Origin: Hydrococcus rivularis NIES-593 | Lineage (GTDB): Bacteria; Cyanobacteriota; Cyanobacteriia; Cyanobacteriales; Microcystaceae | Assembly: GCF_001904635.1 (NCBI RefSeq) | Contig: NZ_MRCB01000011.1 | Span: forward strand, 1-64,000 | Reading direction: 5' to 3' | DNA length: 64,000 bases | Shown here: positions 9,518 through 18,388 of the stretch, one piece after another | Layout of the letters: each line of letters begins with the position of its first letter | Numbering within the stretch: the stretch's first letter is position 1 | The notes under the pieces: model-generated | The model's database searches: none | The model's input: the letters and a program-made list of their open reading frames with translations, nothing else | Told to the model about the DNA's origin: nothing | Translations under genes and position numbers: made by a program

Positions 9518-11020
9518 ATGTTTAATTGGTTTCGCCGCCAGACGGGAACTCCCTCCCAACCAGAAGAACAAAAGCAAACGCCAGAACAAGCGCCGCCAGA
9601 GGCTCAACCTACCGATACCGAATCGACGAAAGAAGAACCCAGTTTGACTCAAGATGAGTATCTCAACTGGGCAAAAACGGCTTTTGCCAATATCCAAAAA
9701 CGAAAAGCCCAACAAGCCCAGGCACCATCCGAATCGACAGAAACCGTTGTCGAGGGCGAAACCGTAACAGTAGAATCGGCAGCAGAAACAACCGCTCCCA
9801 TCGCCACGAGTTCAACGCCAACGGTTGAAATACCAGAAACAGAAGCCGCAGCGCCAAAACCGGAAACTTCCGCCCCAAGCCCCGCGCCCGCTTGGATGCG
9901 TAAGTCAGATCGGCTAGAAATTCTCAAAGAAACGGCAATTGAAACGCCAGCACCAAAAGCTAAGCAGAAGCCAGTCGCTCCTCCGGTGGCTCCGACAGAA
10001 ACCGCCGATTTGCCCTTTGATGAAGAGTTTGTTTGGTCGGCTAGAGTTCTAGCCGCTCAAGGACGCAAACCAGAAGATATCTCCTCTGAAGAAATTAGCT
10101 GGCTCAAACGGCTGCGCCAAGGACTGGGGAAAACCCGTCGCAGCTTGGTCAACCAACTCAAAGCAATTGTCGGTCAAGGTCCGCTCAACCGAGATGCAGT
10201 GATGGAAATCGAGGCGCTGCTTCTCCAAGCAGATGTTGGGCTAGAAGCAACAGATTATATTATTAGTACGCTACAGAATAGATTGCGAGAAGAAGCTTTA
10301 CCGCCAGAAGGCGCGATCGAATACCTCAAAACAATTCTTCGCGACATCCTAGACCGTCCTTTAAAAAATCTCGGCGATCCCGCTTTTGCCCCCGAAAAAG
10401 ACATCCTCAATATCTGGTTGCTAACCGGAGTTAACGGGGTCGGAAAAACGACCACAATCGGCAAACTGGCACATCTAGCTCAAAAATCCGGCTATAGCTG
10501 CTTGATTGCAGCGGCAGATACGTTTCGCGCTGCGGCAGTAGAGCAAGTAAAAGTCTGGGGAGAGCGCAGCGGAACCCCCGTCATCGCTAATCCAGGCAAA
10601 AATACCGACCCAGCAGCAGTCGTTTATGACGGAATTGCAGCAGCTCAATCCCGCAACATAGATTTACTGTTGGTGGATACAGCGGGACGGTTGCAGAATA
10701 AGAAAAATTTGATGGAAGAACTGGCAAAGATTCGCCGTATTATCGACAAAAAAGCCGCCGATGCCAAGGTGGAATCGCTGCTAGTTTTGGATGCCACTTT
10801 GGGTCAAAATGGGCTGCGTCAGGCACAAGTATTTGCCGAAGTCGCTAAACTCAGCGGCGTGGTCCTAACCAAGTTGGATGGAACGGCGAAAGGCGGTGTC
10901 GCTTTTGCCGTTGCCCAACAGCTTAATTTACCCATTCGCTTTATCGGTGCGGGGGAGGGAATAGAAGATTTGCGTCCTTTTTCGAGCTACGAGTTCGTGG
11001 AAGCGCTATTGAATGGATAA
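9518..11020 (+). CDS. ftsY: Signal recognition particle receptor FtsY
   Basis: SRP receptor GTPase that docks ribosome-SRP complexes at the membrane. The N-terminal ~170 residues are acidic and rich in Glu, Pro, Ala and Thr (A domain). The four-helix N domain follows (about 195-285), then the G domain with GVNGVGKTTTIGKLA (P-loop), DTFRAAAVEQ, DTAGRLQNKKNLMEEL and TKLDGTAKGG. It ends properly at FSSYEFVEALLNG. No signal peptide: FtsY binds the membrane peripherally. Preceded by nusB with an 80-bp spacer. The pair nusB-ftsY is a familiar cyanobacterial neighbourhood. Confidence 0.98.
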   Translation: MFNWFRRQTGTPSQPEEQKQTPEQAPPEAQPTDTESTKEEPSLTQDEYLNWAKTAFANIQKRKAQQAQAPSESTETVVEGETVTVESAAETTAPIATSSTPTVEIPETEAAAPKPETSAPSPAPAWMRKSDRLEILKETAIETPAPKAKQKPVAPPVAPTETADLPFDEEFVWSARVLAAQGRKPEDISSEEISWLKRLRQGLGKTRRSLVNQLKAIVGQGPLNRDAVMEIEALLLQADVGLEATDYIISTLQNRLREEALPPEGAIEYLKTILRDILDRPLKNLGDPAFAPEKDILNIWLLTGVNGVGKTTTIGKLAHLAQKSGYSCLIAAADTFRAAAVEQVKVWGERSGTPVIANPGKNTDPAAVVYDGIAAAQSRNIDLLLVDTAGRLQNKKNLMEELAKIRRIIDKKAADAKVESLLVLDATLGQNGLRQAQVFAEVAKLSGVVLTKLDGTAKGGVAFAVAQQLNLPIRFIGAGEGIEDLRPFSSYEFVEALLNG

Positions 11021-11138
11021 AAAGCAATCGGCACAGGAGATACAACGAAAATCGAGGGGATCCCCAATCGAGCGCGATAGCGGATTGGGGCGCTAAATGC
11101 GAGGCGATGGAGGGATTCAACACCCCGAACATCGCCAA

Positions 11139-11290
11139 TTAATCTTTTGGTCGCTCCTGATTGTTGATGTATTCTTTCAGTTTTTCAATTGGTGCGCCAC
11201 CCGTCGAGGCAACATAATAGGAACCCGACCAAAAAGATTGAGTCCGATCCCATTTTTTGACTTCATCAGGAAATTCCTGACTCTCAGCGT
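11139..11290 (-). pseudogene. tnpA: IS200/IS605 transposase TnpA C-terminal remnant
   Basis: Reading the minus strand from about 11290 to the TAA at 11139-11141 gives EFPDEVKKWDRTQSFWSG, then SYYVASTGGAPIEKLKEYI and NNQERPKD. This matches the C-terminus of IS200/IS605 Y1 transposases (WSxSYYVAS.GG...L..YI..Q). The N-terminal part with the HUH motif is missing, so this is a dead fragment. It abuts a duplicated copy of the 3' end of the neighbouring acetyltransferase gene, marking a rearrangement junction. Confidence 0.8.
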
Positions 11291-11311
11291 AGCAGACTGG
11301 AGTAGTTCATT

Positions 11312-11380
11312 TTTAGCTGGAATGCCAACAGCCGTTTTACCTGACAATTTTAGCTGGAATGCCAACAGCTGTCTTACCTG
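11312..11380. repeat. Duplicated 3' end of acetyltransferase gene
   Basis: A segment of roughly 30 bp containing AGCTGGAATGCCAACAGC occurs twice, at about 11316-11343 and 11350-11380. Read on the minus strand both encode K-T-A-V-G-I-P-A-K. The copy nearer 11380 is the real C-terminus of the glycosyltransferase/acetyltransferase gene. The other lies past its stop and runs into the TnpA remnant. Confidence 0.75.
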
Positions 11381-12832
11381 CCGGAATGTCAGAAAGAACG
11401 ACGGCATTAGCGCCGATGTTAACATCATCGCCAATGGTAATGTTGCCGAGAAGTTTTGCCCCTGCTCCCACGTTCACTCTCGCTCCCAACTTCGGTGCCT
11501 CGAACGGGCGATCGAGATGGCTATTTCCCAGAGTCACGCCTTGACGAATAATACAATCATCGCCAATAACGCAATTTCCGTGAATTATAATGCAGTGTTG
11601 GTGCTCGATAATGACGCGACGACCCAGCTTGACAGTATAAGGAAGATCGATTCCGTAACAATTGCGAATGGTGCGATATAAAAAGCGATAAAAAACGCTA
11701 AAAGGAGCGCGTAATAGTTTGGGTTTGATTTTCATTCTCCAGTTGCCAAACCGATGAACGGCAACCGCACGAAATCCCGGCTTCGTCCAATCGCGTCCGT
11801 GGGCTATCCAGTCTTCTTTAATTTGCTCCCACAATCCCGGCTCGACAGTCTCTCGTTGCTTGCCCATTGCATGGCGAAGAAAATCTTCTAGCAGATAGGG
11901 AGGATCGGGATCGGGTTTTCTTTGGATTACTCTGCGGACTCTCCACAAAATAAAGCCAAACAACCAGAGAAAATCGGCTAGAGCAGCATACATCCAACCG
12001 TGGTTTTTGAGAAAGTAACGCCGCCGAGAATCGAACCAATACTGTGGGCGGCGTTGAGGAGGAATTTTTGTATTTGTTACCCCCGAACTTTGTCCTACTA
12101 GATGCACGACTCGACTTTCGAGAACATACCAGCAACTCCATCCTGCTTTCTTCGCCTGCAAGCAAAAATCGACTTCTTCGTAATACATAAAGTATTCTTC
12201 GTCCATCAAGCCAATTGACTCGAATACCTCGCGACGAATCATCATGCTGGCACCCGCTACCCAATCGGTTTGACAATCCACGTCAGACACGGGCGGGGCA
12301 ATTATCCACTTTGATAGTAACCGAGAAATGACTCCTAAGCGCAAACCGGACTCTAACTCGCTCAGGAGAGTATGAAAGCGAAAGGCGGAGTGTTGTGGCG
12401 TACCGTCGGGGTCTTCTAGGCGACTGCCTGCAATTCCAACTTGGGGATGTTGCTCCATGAAGTCAACTAGGGTTTTTATGGCTGCCGGACGCGCGATCGT
12501 ATCTGGATTGAGCAAGAGAATATAATCGGGAGGATAGGAGGATGCGAGAGCGGCTCTTATCGCTAGATTATTACCATAGGCATAGCCGCCATTGCGTTCG
12601 GCTGCTAAAATGGTTGCCCAATCGCTCCAACCTTGAGTTTTAATAGCTGTTTCTATTTGTTCTATCGAACCATCGCCCGAATCATTATCAACGACGATCG
12701 CGCTCAGATTTGGTAAAGATTTAACTTCATTGGCTAAAGAGTGCAAGCAATCAATTGTTAAAGTCGGTGTTCGATAGTTAACGATAACAATTAATACTTT
12801 TTTTTATTATTTAAATGATTTTGGGGCAACAT
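11337..12832 (-). CDS. Glycosyltransferase family 2 fused to serine acetyltransferase-like domain (frameshifted 5' end)
   Basis: Two-domain protein. The first ~290 residues are GT-A family 2: VVDNDSGDGS, LLLNPDTIARP, GASMMIRREVFESIGLMD and a rhamnosyltransferase-like EVDFCLQAKKAGW. The last ~170 residues resemble serine O-acetyltransferase left-handed beta-helix repeats (IEHQHCIIIHGNCVIGDDCIIRQ). The open frame has an internal ATG at 12746, but coding similarity (LIVIVNYRTPTLTIDCLHS) continues upstream in the same frame to an A8 run at 12798-12805. Adding one A there joins it to an ATG at 12830-12832 reading MLPQNHLNNKKK. The true start is therefore probably 12832 with a one-base shift. Likely role: adding and acetylating sugars of an exported polysaccharide. 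Confidence 0.8.
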
Positions 12833-13189
12833 AATAAGATAATACTTTTAAGTTTATAAAAATCTAATTTTCAATAATTAATCATAAAAGCGATCGCGAC
12901 ATCGGATTGAAAATTTTTGTAATTGATTCAAAAACGATATTTTGGGAAATAAAATAGGCGATCGCGTCGTCTCTTTACCTTGCATGTTAGTTTCCCCTGC
13001 ACGATCGTTTAGTTTCTAAAAATAGGTTGGTCTATTAAAAAAAGTATTGCACTACAATTAACATTCAATCTCAATTGTATTATATTACATTAGAAAAATC
13101 TAGCTAAAAAACGAGGACAAGTTAGCAAGCAGTAGCGGTGCTTGCGCTTGCCCTCAGGGACGACAAATTAAAGCTAGTTACATTAATAG
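12833..13189. other. AT-rich spacer
   Basis: About 350 bp between two convergent-facing blocks. It contains scattered HIP1 sites and a small GC-rich stem near 13125-13155 (GCAAGC/GCTTGC). No coding stretch with a ribosome site or family resemblance was found. Confidence 0.5.
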
Positions 13190-14584
13190 TTACAAGCGAT
13201 CGCAAAAATACTGACGGTACAATTCGCAACTCGGTTGTACTTCATCGCCGACCAATATTACCAACCCCATACTTTCTAACTTATAGGCTAGCGTCGGTTC
13301 TAACTGTACTCCCGTCTCGGATGTCACGACTGCTTTCATTGCGGCGGCAAGTTCTGGCGAGGATTGTAAGTTATCCCAGTGGCGACGCAAATGAGAACCA
13401 TAAATTCCTCCCTGAGTTGGAGCTTCTTGTAATAACTGCTCTTTAGATAAATTCTGATGGCACAGGGCATCAAGTGCCAAGCGAATTAAATAAGGATGTC
13501 CGCCTACCATTTCAATCAAGGCAGAAGCAAACTTTTGCATCTCCACATCCTCTGTCCAATCGAGTCCGTAATGCTTGGCGAGAAGTTGCACCTGCTCTAA
13601 ATTAAACCCCGGTAACTTGACCTGTCGCCCTACATTAAATGGGGATTGATTAGCATCTAATTTGATATACACTTCCGTAGAGTTAGCGATGACTAGCCGC
13701 AGATTTTGCCAGATAGGAAGATTGTTGGCTTCTTCGTGCCAATAGCGCAACATGGGTAAAAAATCTTGAGCAATGTCGGTATATTCAAAAATGCGATCGA
13801 CATTATCCAATCCTAAAGCTAAAGGACTGTCGAGTTGTTCCAATAAATAGCTTTGAAAATAGGTTTTACAGCTCACTAAACTGCCAAACAATTCTTCATC
13901 CCAATAGTCATCTAACATTGGTTTTAGACCCAATTCTCGACTAATATTGGCACAAAACCAACGCAAAAATTTATCCAAGCTAGCAAACATTGCTCCTTCT
14001 GCCGCTCGCAGGTTTAAATAGACCTTGCGATAGCCACAAGTTTCTGCATAAGCGAGAATCCCTTTCAGTAAAGAAGTTTTTCCCATTTTTTCGGGAGCTT
14101 TGATCCGAATTAAAGCGCCTGGCTTAACAATTTCTTGACAGCAGTCAGATTCGATAGGCGGACGTTGAATATAAATGGGAAAATCTGACGTAATGGGAAT
14201 AGAAGAATTGCTGGGGAGTGGAACCAAAAAATCTAGCGCAATATTGCCTCGCTCGCCTAGAGTCGCCGTTGTTTGATTCCACTCTGGATATTTAATTTCT
14301 TTGAGCCATTCTCGCAAGATTTGAAACTTTCCCGGTCCTTTGCTGTGGGGTTCTAATTCCGGGCAACCATTGGGTCTATCTTTAGCAAAATAACTGTAGA
14401 TTTCCGTCATTTGCTTTTTATAGGTTTCATGGCTTGCGGCTTCTGCCAGTTCCCAAATTTCTTTATCGGGTTTGCGCCAATTTTCGTAAGCAAATCGGAC
14501 TATAAAAATCTCTTTTAACTTGCCATGTAGGTCATAATCGCTTGCTATTTGTTTGAGAAATCGATCCCAGTCTTTTGGTTTCAT
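13190..14584 (-). CDS. AAA-like (AAA_35/STAND-type) ATPase
   Basis: 464 residues. The first ~135 form a separate, mostly helical domain that I do not recognise (WDRFLKQIASDYDLHGKLKE, then GPGKFQILREWLK). From about 150 to the end it matches the cyanobacterial AAA-like domain: P-loop variant APEKMGKTSLLKG, LALGLDNVDRIFEYTDIA, NLRLVIANSTEVYI, and NQSPFNVGRQVKLPGF. From memory the second motif is usually LDEVDR; here it reads LDNVDR, so the catalytic Glu of Walker B may be missing. Such proteins are signalling or conflict-type NTPases whose N-terminal domain selects the effector. Two 18-bp direct repeats lie 56-93 bases upstream. Confidence 0.8.
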   Translation of the reverse strand: MKPKDWDRFLKQIASDYDLHGKLKEIFIVRFAYENWRKPDKEIWELAEAASHETYKKQMTEIYSYFAKDRPNGCPELEPHSKGPGKFQILREWLKEIKYPEWNQTTATLGERGNIALDFLVPLPSNSSIPITSDFPIYIQRPPIESDCCQEIVKPGALIRIKAPEKMGKTSLLKGILAYAETCGYRKVYLNLRAAEGAMFASLDKFLRWFCANISRELGLKPMLDDYWDEELFGSLVSCKTYFQSYLLEQLDSPLALGLDNVDRIFEYTDIAQDFLPMLRYWHEEANNLPIWQNLRLVIANSTEVYIKLDANQSPFNVGRQVKLPGFNLEQVQLLAKHYGLDWTEDVEMQKFASALIEMVGGHPYLIRLALDALCHQNLSKEQLLQEAPTQGGIYGSHLRRHWDNLQSSPELAAAMKAVVTSETGVQLEPTLAYKLESMGLVILVGDEVQPSCELYRQYFCDRL

Positions 14585-14639
14585 CAGACCCCGCGACTTA
14601 AAAGGCTTTCTGGTTGAGAAAAATTCTGTAGAATTCCAA

Positions 14640-14677
14640 TTCTACTATTTTCCACTTCGTTCTACTATTTTCCACTT
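14640..14677. promoter_or_regulatory. Two 18-bp direct repeats upstream of the STAND ATPase
   Basis: TTCTACTATTTTCCACTT occurs perfectly at 14640-14657 and 14660-14677 (20-bp period, two helical turns). In gene orientation these lie 56 and 76 bases before the ATG at 14584, in the promoter zone. The spacing suggests a tandem operator. Confidence 0.6.
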
Positions 14678-14833
14678 AGGGAAGTACATCTGACTCCGAG
14701 ATGCTACTGGCATTAGCCGTGTTGGTTGGGACTGACATGCTTTTGTAAAGTCGTTATTCTAGACATAGAGTGAAGGACATTTAAAGATATTAAACGCTAA
14801 TTGTATAGATAGGGATAAAGGAAGGGTGTATTA

Positions 14834-14992
14834 ATGATGAGACATAGGTTGTTGACTGGCATAGCGATCGCATTGCTCCTGATACTTGGGAGTGGAGCAA
14901 TAGGAAATGCTTGGGCAGATCGCGCAGATGACTTCACTCGACTCAGCCAAGCCCAACCAGAATGCAAGGGCGATCCTGATGATTGCGAGTAG
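14834..14992 (+). CDS. Small secreted peptide (52 aa)
   Basis: Short gene with strong start signals: AAGGAAGGG lies about eight bases before ATG-ATG at 14834. The product begins MMRHRLLTGIAIALLLILG, a classical signal peptide with a basic n-region and hydrophobic core. A likely signal peptidase site follows GNAWA. The mature part is only about 27 residues, acidic, with two cysteines (QPECKGDPDDCE) that could form one disulfide. I recognise no family. It stands alone between the ATPase and a MITE-like repeat. Role unknown; small exported peptides of this form can be signals, toxins or wall-associated proteins, but nothing here decides. Confidence 0.6.
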   Translation: MMRHRLLTGIAIALLLILGSGAIGNAWADRADDFTRLSQAQPECKGDPDDCE

Positions 14993-15040
14993 ACGCTTGT
15001 GCCGTGCGTCTATGCAAGCAAGAGAGTCGGAAAAATTTTT

Positions 15041-15155
15041 ATATCATTTTTCATTCATTAATGACACAGATAGTCGATCGCCCTCACCCCCAACCCCTCT
15101 CCCTATTTGGGAGAGGGGAGAAGAATGTCGCTCGCGAAAACCTGAAAATTGATAT
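15041..15155 (+). repeat. MITE-like repeat, full copy
   Basis: 115-bp copy: ATATCATTTTTCATTCATTA at the left, CCTGAAAATTGATAT at the right. Between the arms lies a module with CCCTCACCCCCAACCCCTCT and a stem CTCCC-tattt-GGGAG. Same family as 3175, 19096 and 35747. Confidence 0.8.
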
Positions 15156-15271
15156 TATCTATTTTTTTAGCATAGCTAAAGTTGAATCAAATGCGATCGC
15201 CCCGAACAGGTAAGGTAATTGCGATCGTTTTACTATGAGAGAATTGATTCTGGCGATCGCGATCTAGAAGT

Positions 15272-15922
15272 CTATGCTTTCGCCCGCTGTTGTTTGAGAT
15301 AGGCAAAAACCGATTTATCGCCGATATCGGGAGGAATAGGTTGTATTGCTTTGCGAACGGCAAAAACAACGAATAAAATTGTCCAAATAGCCAACAAAAT
15401 TTGCTCTACATTAACAGGCAGAACTCCGACCAAATGTCCTACCAAAAGCAAAGGGATTATTGGGGTAAGCAATTTAGTTTCAAAGCGGTTGAAACAAAAG
15501 GCTTCTTTAAAAAAAATGCCCGTCAAAGCAGCGAAAGTAAAACCAACGCCCAATAAAGTTACGGGACGATTATAAATGACTAAAGCGAGGGGTTCGCTGT
15601 GAGTCAAAGCTAAAATAACCGCTGATAAGGTTCCGACCAACCAAAAAAGTTGCAGGAGTCGATGTAGTTGAATGAGATAAATATGAATGGTAACCAAACT
15701 AATGGCTAAACCGAGAGAAAAAACAGCAAATAGGGGAGTTAATGCTTGGACGACGAATGGCGTTGCTCCTTGCCAGAGAACCAAGACGCTGCCTATAGTA
15801 AAGCTTAGAGCTGCTACTATCAATCCGGCGCGGTAGATGATGACTCCGGTGCGATCGCTATCTGTGATAGCAAATTCGCCAAACTGTCCCTGATAAACTT
15901 CTGTTGATGTTGTCATCTTCAT
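15272..15922 (-). CDS. DUF2301 membrane protein
   Basis: Cyanobacterial integral membrane protein of about 216 residues with seven or so hydrophobic helices. The start of the conserved region, TTSTEVYQGQFGEFAITDSD, then RTGVIIYRAGLIVAALSFTIG and LTGIFFKEAFCFNRFETKLL, match the DUF2301 family as I know it. Function is not established. The long open frame extends to 16012, but the extra residues are hydrophilic and unlike the family. I choose the ATG at 15922, preceded by GGAT; the ATG at 15916 is equally possible. No operon partner; the next gene upstream is 88 bp beyond the open frame. Confidence 0.85.
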   Translation of the reverse strand: MKMTTSTEVYQGQFGEFAITDSDRTGVIIYRAGLIVAALSFTIGSVLVLWQGATPFVVQALTPLFAVFSLGLAISLVTIHIYLIQLHRLLQLFWLVGTLSAVILALTHSEPLALVIYNRPVTLLGVGFTFAALTGIFFKEAFCFNRFETKLLTPIIPLLLVGHLVGVLPVNVEQILLAIWTILFVVFAVRKAIQPIPPDIGDKSVFAYLKQQRAKA

Positions 15923-16099
15923 CGATCCAAATCCATTTTTTTCATCCTCGCTCGAATTGCTCTTTTTTTCCACTTCTGAAAATGGCGGCATTGAGACAAG
16001 GATGCAGAGCAACTATCGAGAATTTTAACCTTCATTACCAAACTTAGCGCGATCGCGAGGAGAATGGGACTATACCTCCGCAAAGCCAAAGAGTCAATC

Positions 16100-16696
16100 T
16101 TAAACTGCTTTCATGACTCTGGGATAACGAGGACGGCAAGGAGTTCCCCAAGCCACTTGCTGTTCGGGAATATCGCTAAAAACGCTGCTACGCGCCCCGA
16201 TCGCGGCATTGGCGCCAATTTTCACTCCACAACCGATAAAACAGTCTGCCGCTATCCAAACCCCATTGCCTATAATAATCGGAGCGGTAACTAGATTAAA
16301 AGCGACATCGCGAAAATCGTGACTGCCAGTGCAGAGATAGGATTTTTGGGAAATGACGCACTGAGTACCGATAGTGATGCGATCTAAGCTGTACAAAACA
16401 ACATCGTCCCCAATCCAGCTATAGTCGCCAATTTCAATTTTCCAGGGGTAGGTAAAGCGGGCAGTCGGTCGTATTAGCACCCCCTTGCCGATTTTTGCTC
16501 CAAACAGGCGCAATAACCAACAGCGAAATCCATGGGCATTGTGAAGACTTAGAGGAAAAGCAATTGCCTGCACTAACCACCACAACAAGATAAACCAACC
16601 CGGTTTTCCGCGATCGAACCAAGATTGATCGTAAAGGCGTAAATCTATCAGGGGCGTGGCATCTAATTTAGGAGAAAATTCGGATGGAGGCTCCAT
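16100..16696 (-). CDS. WcaF-like colanic-acid-type O-acetyltransferase
   Basis: 198-residue left-handed beta-helix acetyltransferase. An N-terminal hydrophobic segment (WFILLWWLVQAIAFPLSL) associates with the membrane. Hexapeptide repeats follow from about 70 on (IGKGVLIRPTARF, IGDYSWIGDDVVLYS, IGNGVWIAADCFIGCGVKIG). The catalytic-type His is in CTGSHDFRD. It probably O-acetylates a sugar of an exopolysaccharide using acetyl-CoA. The ATG overlaps the stop codon of the upstream glycosyltransferase (TAATG), so the two are translationally coupled and presumably modify the same glycan. Similar genes occur in hormogonium polysaccharide loci. Confidence 0.88.
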   Translation of the reverse strand: MEPPSEFSPKLDATPLIDLRLYDQSWFDRGKPGWFILLWWLVQAIAFPLSLHNAHGFRCWLLRLFGAKIGKGVLIRPTARFTYPWKIEIGDYSWIGDDVVLYSLDRITIGTQCVISQKSYLCTGSHDFRDVAFNLVTAPIIIGNGVWIAADCFIGCGVKIGANAAIGARSSVFSDIPEQQVAWGTPCRPRYPRVMKAV

Positions 16697-17646
16697 TAAT
16701 TGGCGAGTTCGGCGGGTTCGGGTGAAGTTTGAGACAGGGAATCTTGAGCGGGAGTAGGAATATTCAGGCGACCTCCAAATTGCTGCAATTCGTACAGCTT
16801 TACGCCAATTTGATACTCATACTGACTCAACAGGCGAGCATAAATATAGCCTGCCTTGCCATCTAAAAAACCGAGACGAATGACGTAAAACAAGATAAAT
16901 CGCAGCAGGGGTTTGAAGGGCAGTCGCACCCAAATTTTCTTGAGAAAGCGCTTGCGCTGCACTGCATCTCCGAATAAATTAGCGCCGATAGTACCGCTTT
17001 CGTCTGAATCCGTCAGAATATTGTAGTAGACGCGGGCTTCCCAGTTAGAGTAGCGGTTGTGTCTCTCCAACCAGTGATAAATATCCCGAAAGTCGATGTG
17101 TAGCATGTCATATTTCAGGTAGCCTGTCTTGCCTTCTAGAATGACGTGTTCGTGAACTTCATTATCGCCAGTATTGGGAATGTCTTCTGTTTTAAGATTT
17201 TCATAGCGACCCAATTTATGTTTAAATAATCGCAAATTCCAATCGGGATATTTGCCGCCATAGCGAATCCATTTGCCCAGAAAAAAGACGCGGCGATTGA
17301 GATAGTAGCCAGCGTAGGTCGGATCTTTAATCGCTTGGGCGATTTCGTCCCAAAGTTCTGGCGTAATGCGTTCGTCACAATCGACAATTAATACCCAATC
17401 ATTGCGAAAGGGAAGCGTGTCTAACGACCAATTCTTTTTTTTGGGCCAGCGACCGTTAAAGTAAAATTGAACGACTTTTGCCCCATAGCTTTCGGCAATT
17501 TCACAGGTGCGATCGCGACTCTGAGAATCAACGAGAATAATTTCGTCAGCCCTAGCCACGCTCTCCAGGCAAGCTGGAAGGTTTTGCTCTTCATCCTTGG
17601 CTGGAATTAAAACAGAAACAGGGACTTTTTCTGGCTTAGCAGACAT
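16696..17646 (-). CDS. Family 2 glycosyltransferase (WaaE-like)
   Basis: GT-A glycosyltransferase of 316 residues. The nucleotide-sugar site reads VSVLIPAKDEEQNLPACLES and EIILVDSQSRDRTCEIAE. The metal-binding DxD is in VLIVDCDERITPELWDEI. This subgroup resembles WaaE/KdtX beta-1,4-glucosyltransferases involved in lipopolysaccharide core or capsule. The C-terminal part contains WLERHNRYSNWEARVYY and a hydrophobic stretch (LLRFILFYVIRLGFLDG) that may lie on the membrane. Coupled to the downstream WcaF-like gene by a TAATG overlap. Sugar donor and acceptor cannot be read. Confidence 0.9.
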   Translation of the reverse strand: MSAKPEKVPVSVLIPAKDEEQNLPACLESVARADEIILVDSQSRDRTCEIAESYGAKVVQFYFNGRWPKKKNWSLDTLPFRNDWVLIVDCDERITPELWDEIAQAIKDPTYAGYYLNRRVFFLGKWIRYGGKYPDWNLRLFKHKLGRYENLKTEDIPNTGDNEVHEHVILEGKTGYLKYDMLHIDFRDIYHWLERHNRYSNWEARVYYNILTDSDESGTIGANLFGDAVQRKRFLKKIWVRLPFKPLLRFILFYVIRLGFLDGKAGYIYARLLSQYEYQIGVKLYELQQFGGRLNIPTPAQDSLSQTSPEPAELAN

Positions 17647-17763
17647 TCTAAAAAAGCGATAAGTTATTTAATAATGAGTTTAAGTCTTGACGCGATCGCA
17701 AGAGAAGTGCCATTAGGATAACCTTTCACAGCAACGCTGACAAGTTTGCTTTCTATTTTAATA

Positions 17764-18348
17764 ATGAATCGATCTCGATTCCCATCCAGACAAATTATTC
17801 TCGTCACGGGTGCTGCCCGTTCTGGCAAAAGCGAATGGGCAGAAACGCTAGCCACACAGACTGGCAAATCCGTCGTCTACGTGGCGACGGCTACTATAGA
17901 TCCTAGCGATTCCCAATGGCAAGCACGGATCGAAAAACATCGTCTCAGACGACCAGCAGAATGGCAAACACTACAAGTGCCCATAGAACTAGCCGCTACT
18001 TTTGAGGCAGCCACACCTCCTCAATGCTTATTGGTAGATTCGCTGGGAACTTGGGTAGCTAACTTGCTCGATCGCGATGAGACAACCTGGGAAAATATCG
18101 CTTTCGAGTTGCTCGATCGCTTACAACAAGCCGCAGTTGATATTATTTTAGTCGCAGAGGAGACGGGTTGGGGAGTGGTTCCCGCCTATCCTTCGGGCAG
18201 GCTATTTCGCGATCGCTTAGGCGATTTAGTACGTCAGATCGGCGCAATTGCTGATTCCGTCTATTTGGTTGTCGGGGGTCACGTTCTCAATCTCACTCTT
18301 TTGGGCAAACCCTTAAAAAATTCTAAACTTTCTTCTCAAGGAAATTAA
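17764..18348 (+). CDS. cobU: Adenosylcobinamide kinase / guanylyltransferase
   Basis: Bifunctional enzyme of late cobalamin (or pseudocobalamin) assembly: phosphorylates adenosylcobinamide and transfers GMP. P-loop GAARSGKSEWAE near residue 20, then VYVATATIDPSDSQWQARIEKH containing the guanylylated His, and LLVDSLGTWVANLL. The C-terminal signature ILVAEETGWGVVPAYPSGRLFRD is characteristic. Start chosen at 17764 (MNRSRFPSRQIILVTG); an ATG at 17746 gives six extra residues. No cobalamin riboswitch is evident upstream. Length 194 residues, usual for the family. Confidence 0.96.
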   Translation: MNRSRFPSRQIILVTGAARSGKSEWAETLATQTGKSVVYVATATIDPSDSQWQARIEKHRLRRPAEWQTLQVPIELAATFEAATPPQCLLVDSLGTWVANLLDRDETTWENIAFELLDRLQQAAVDIILVAEETGWGVVPAYPSGRLFRDRLGDLVRQIGAIADSVYLVVGGHVLNLTLLGKPLKNSKLSSQGN

Positions 18349-18388
18349 AACGATAGCATAGAACAGTAAGCTTACAGCTAGCCAGCAT

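Noticed and set aside
11097-11681. 194-codon plus-strand frame
   Set aside because: Antisense to the acetyltransferase domain and the TnpA remnant; no independent support.
17650-17763. Cobalamin riboswitch before cobU
   Set aside because: No B12-box-like GCCACTG and no plausible long structured leader.
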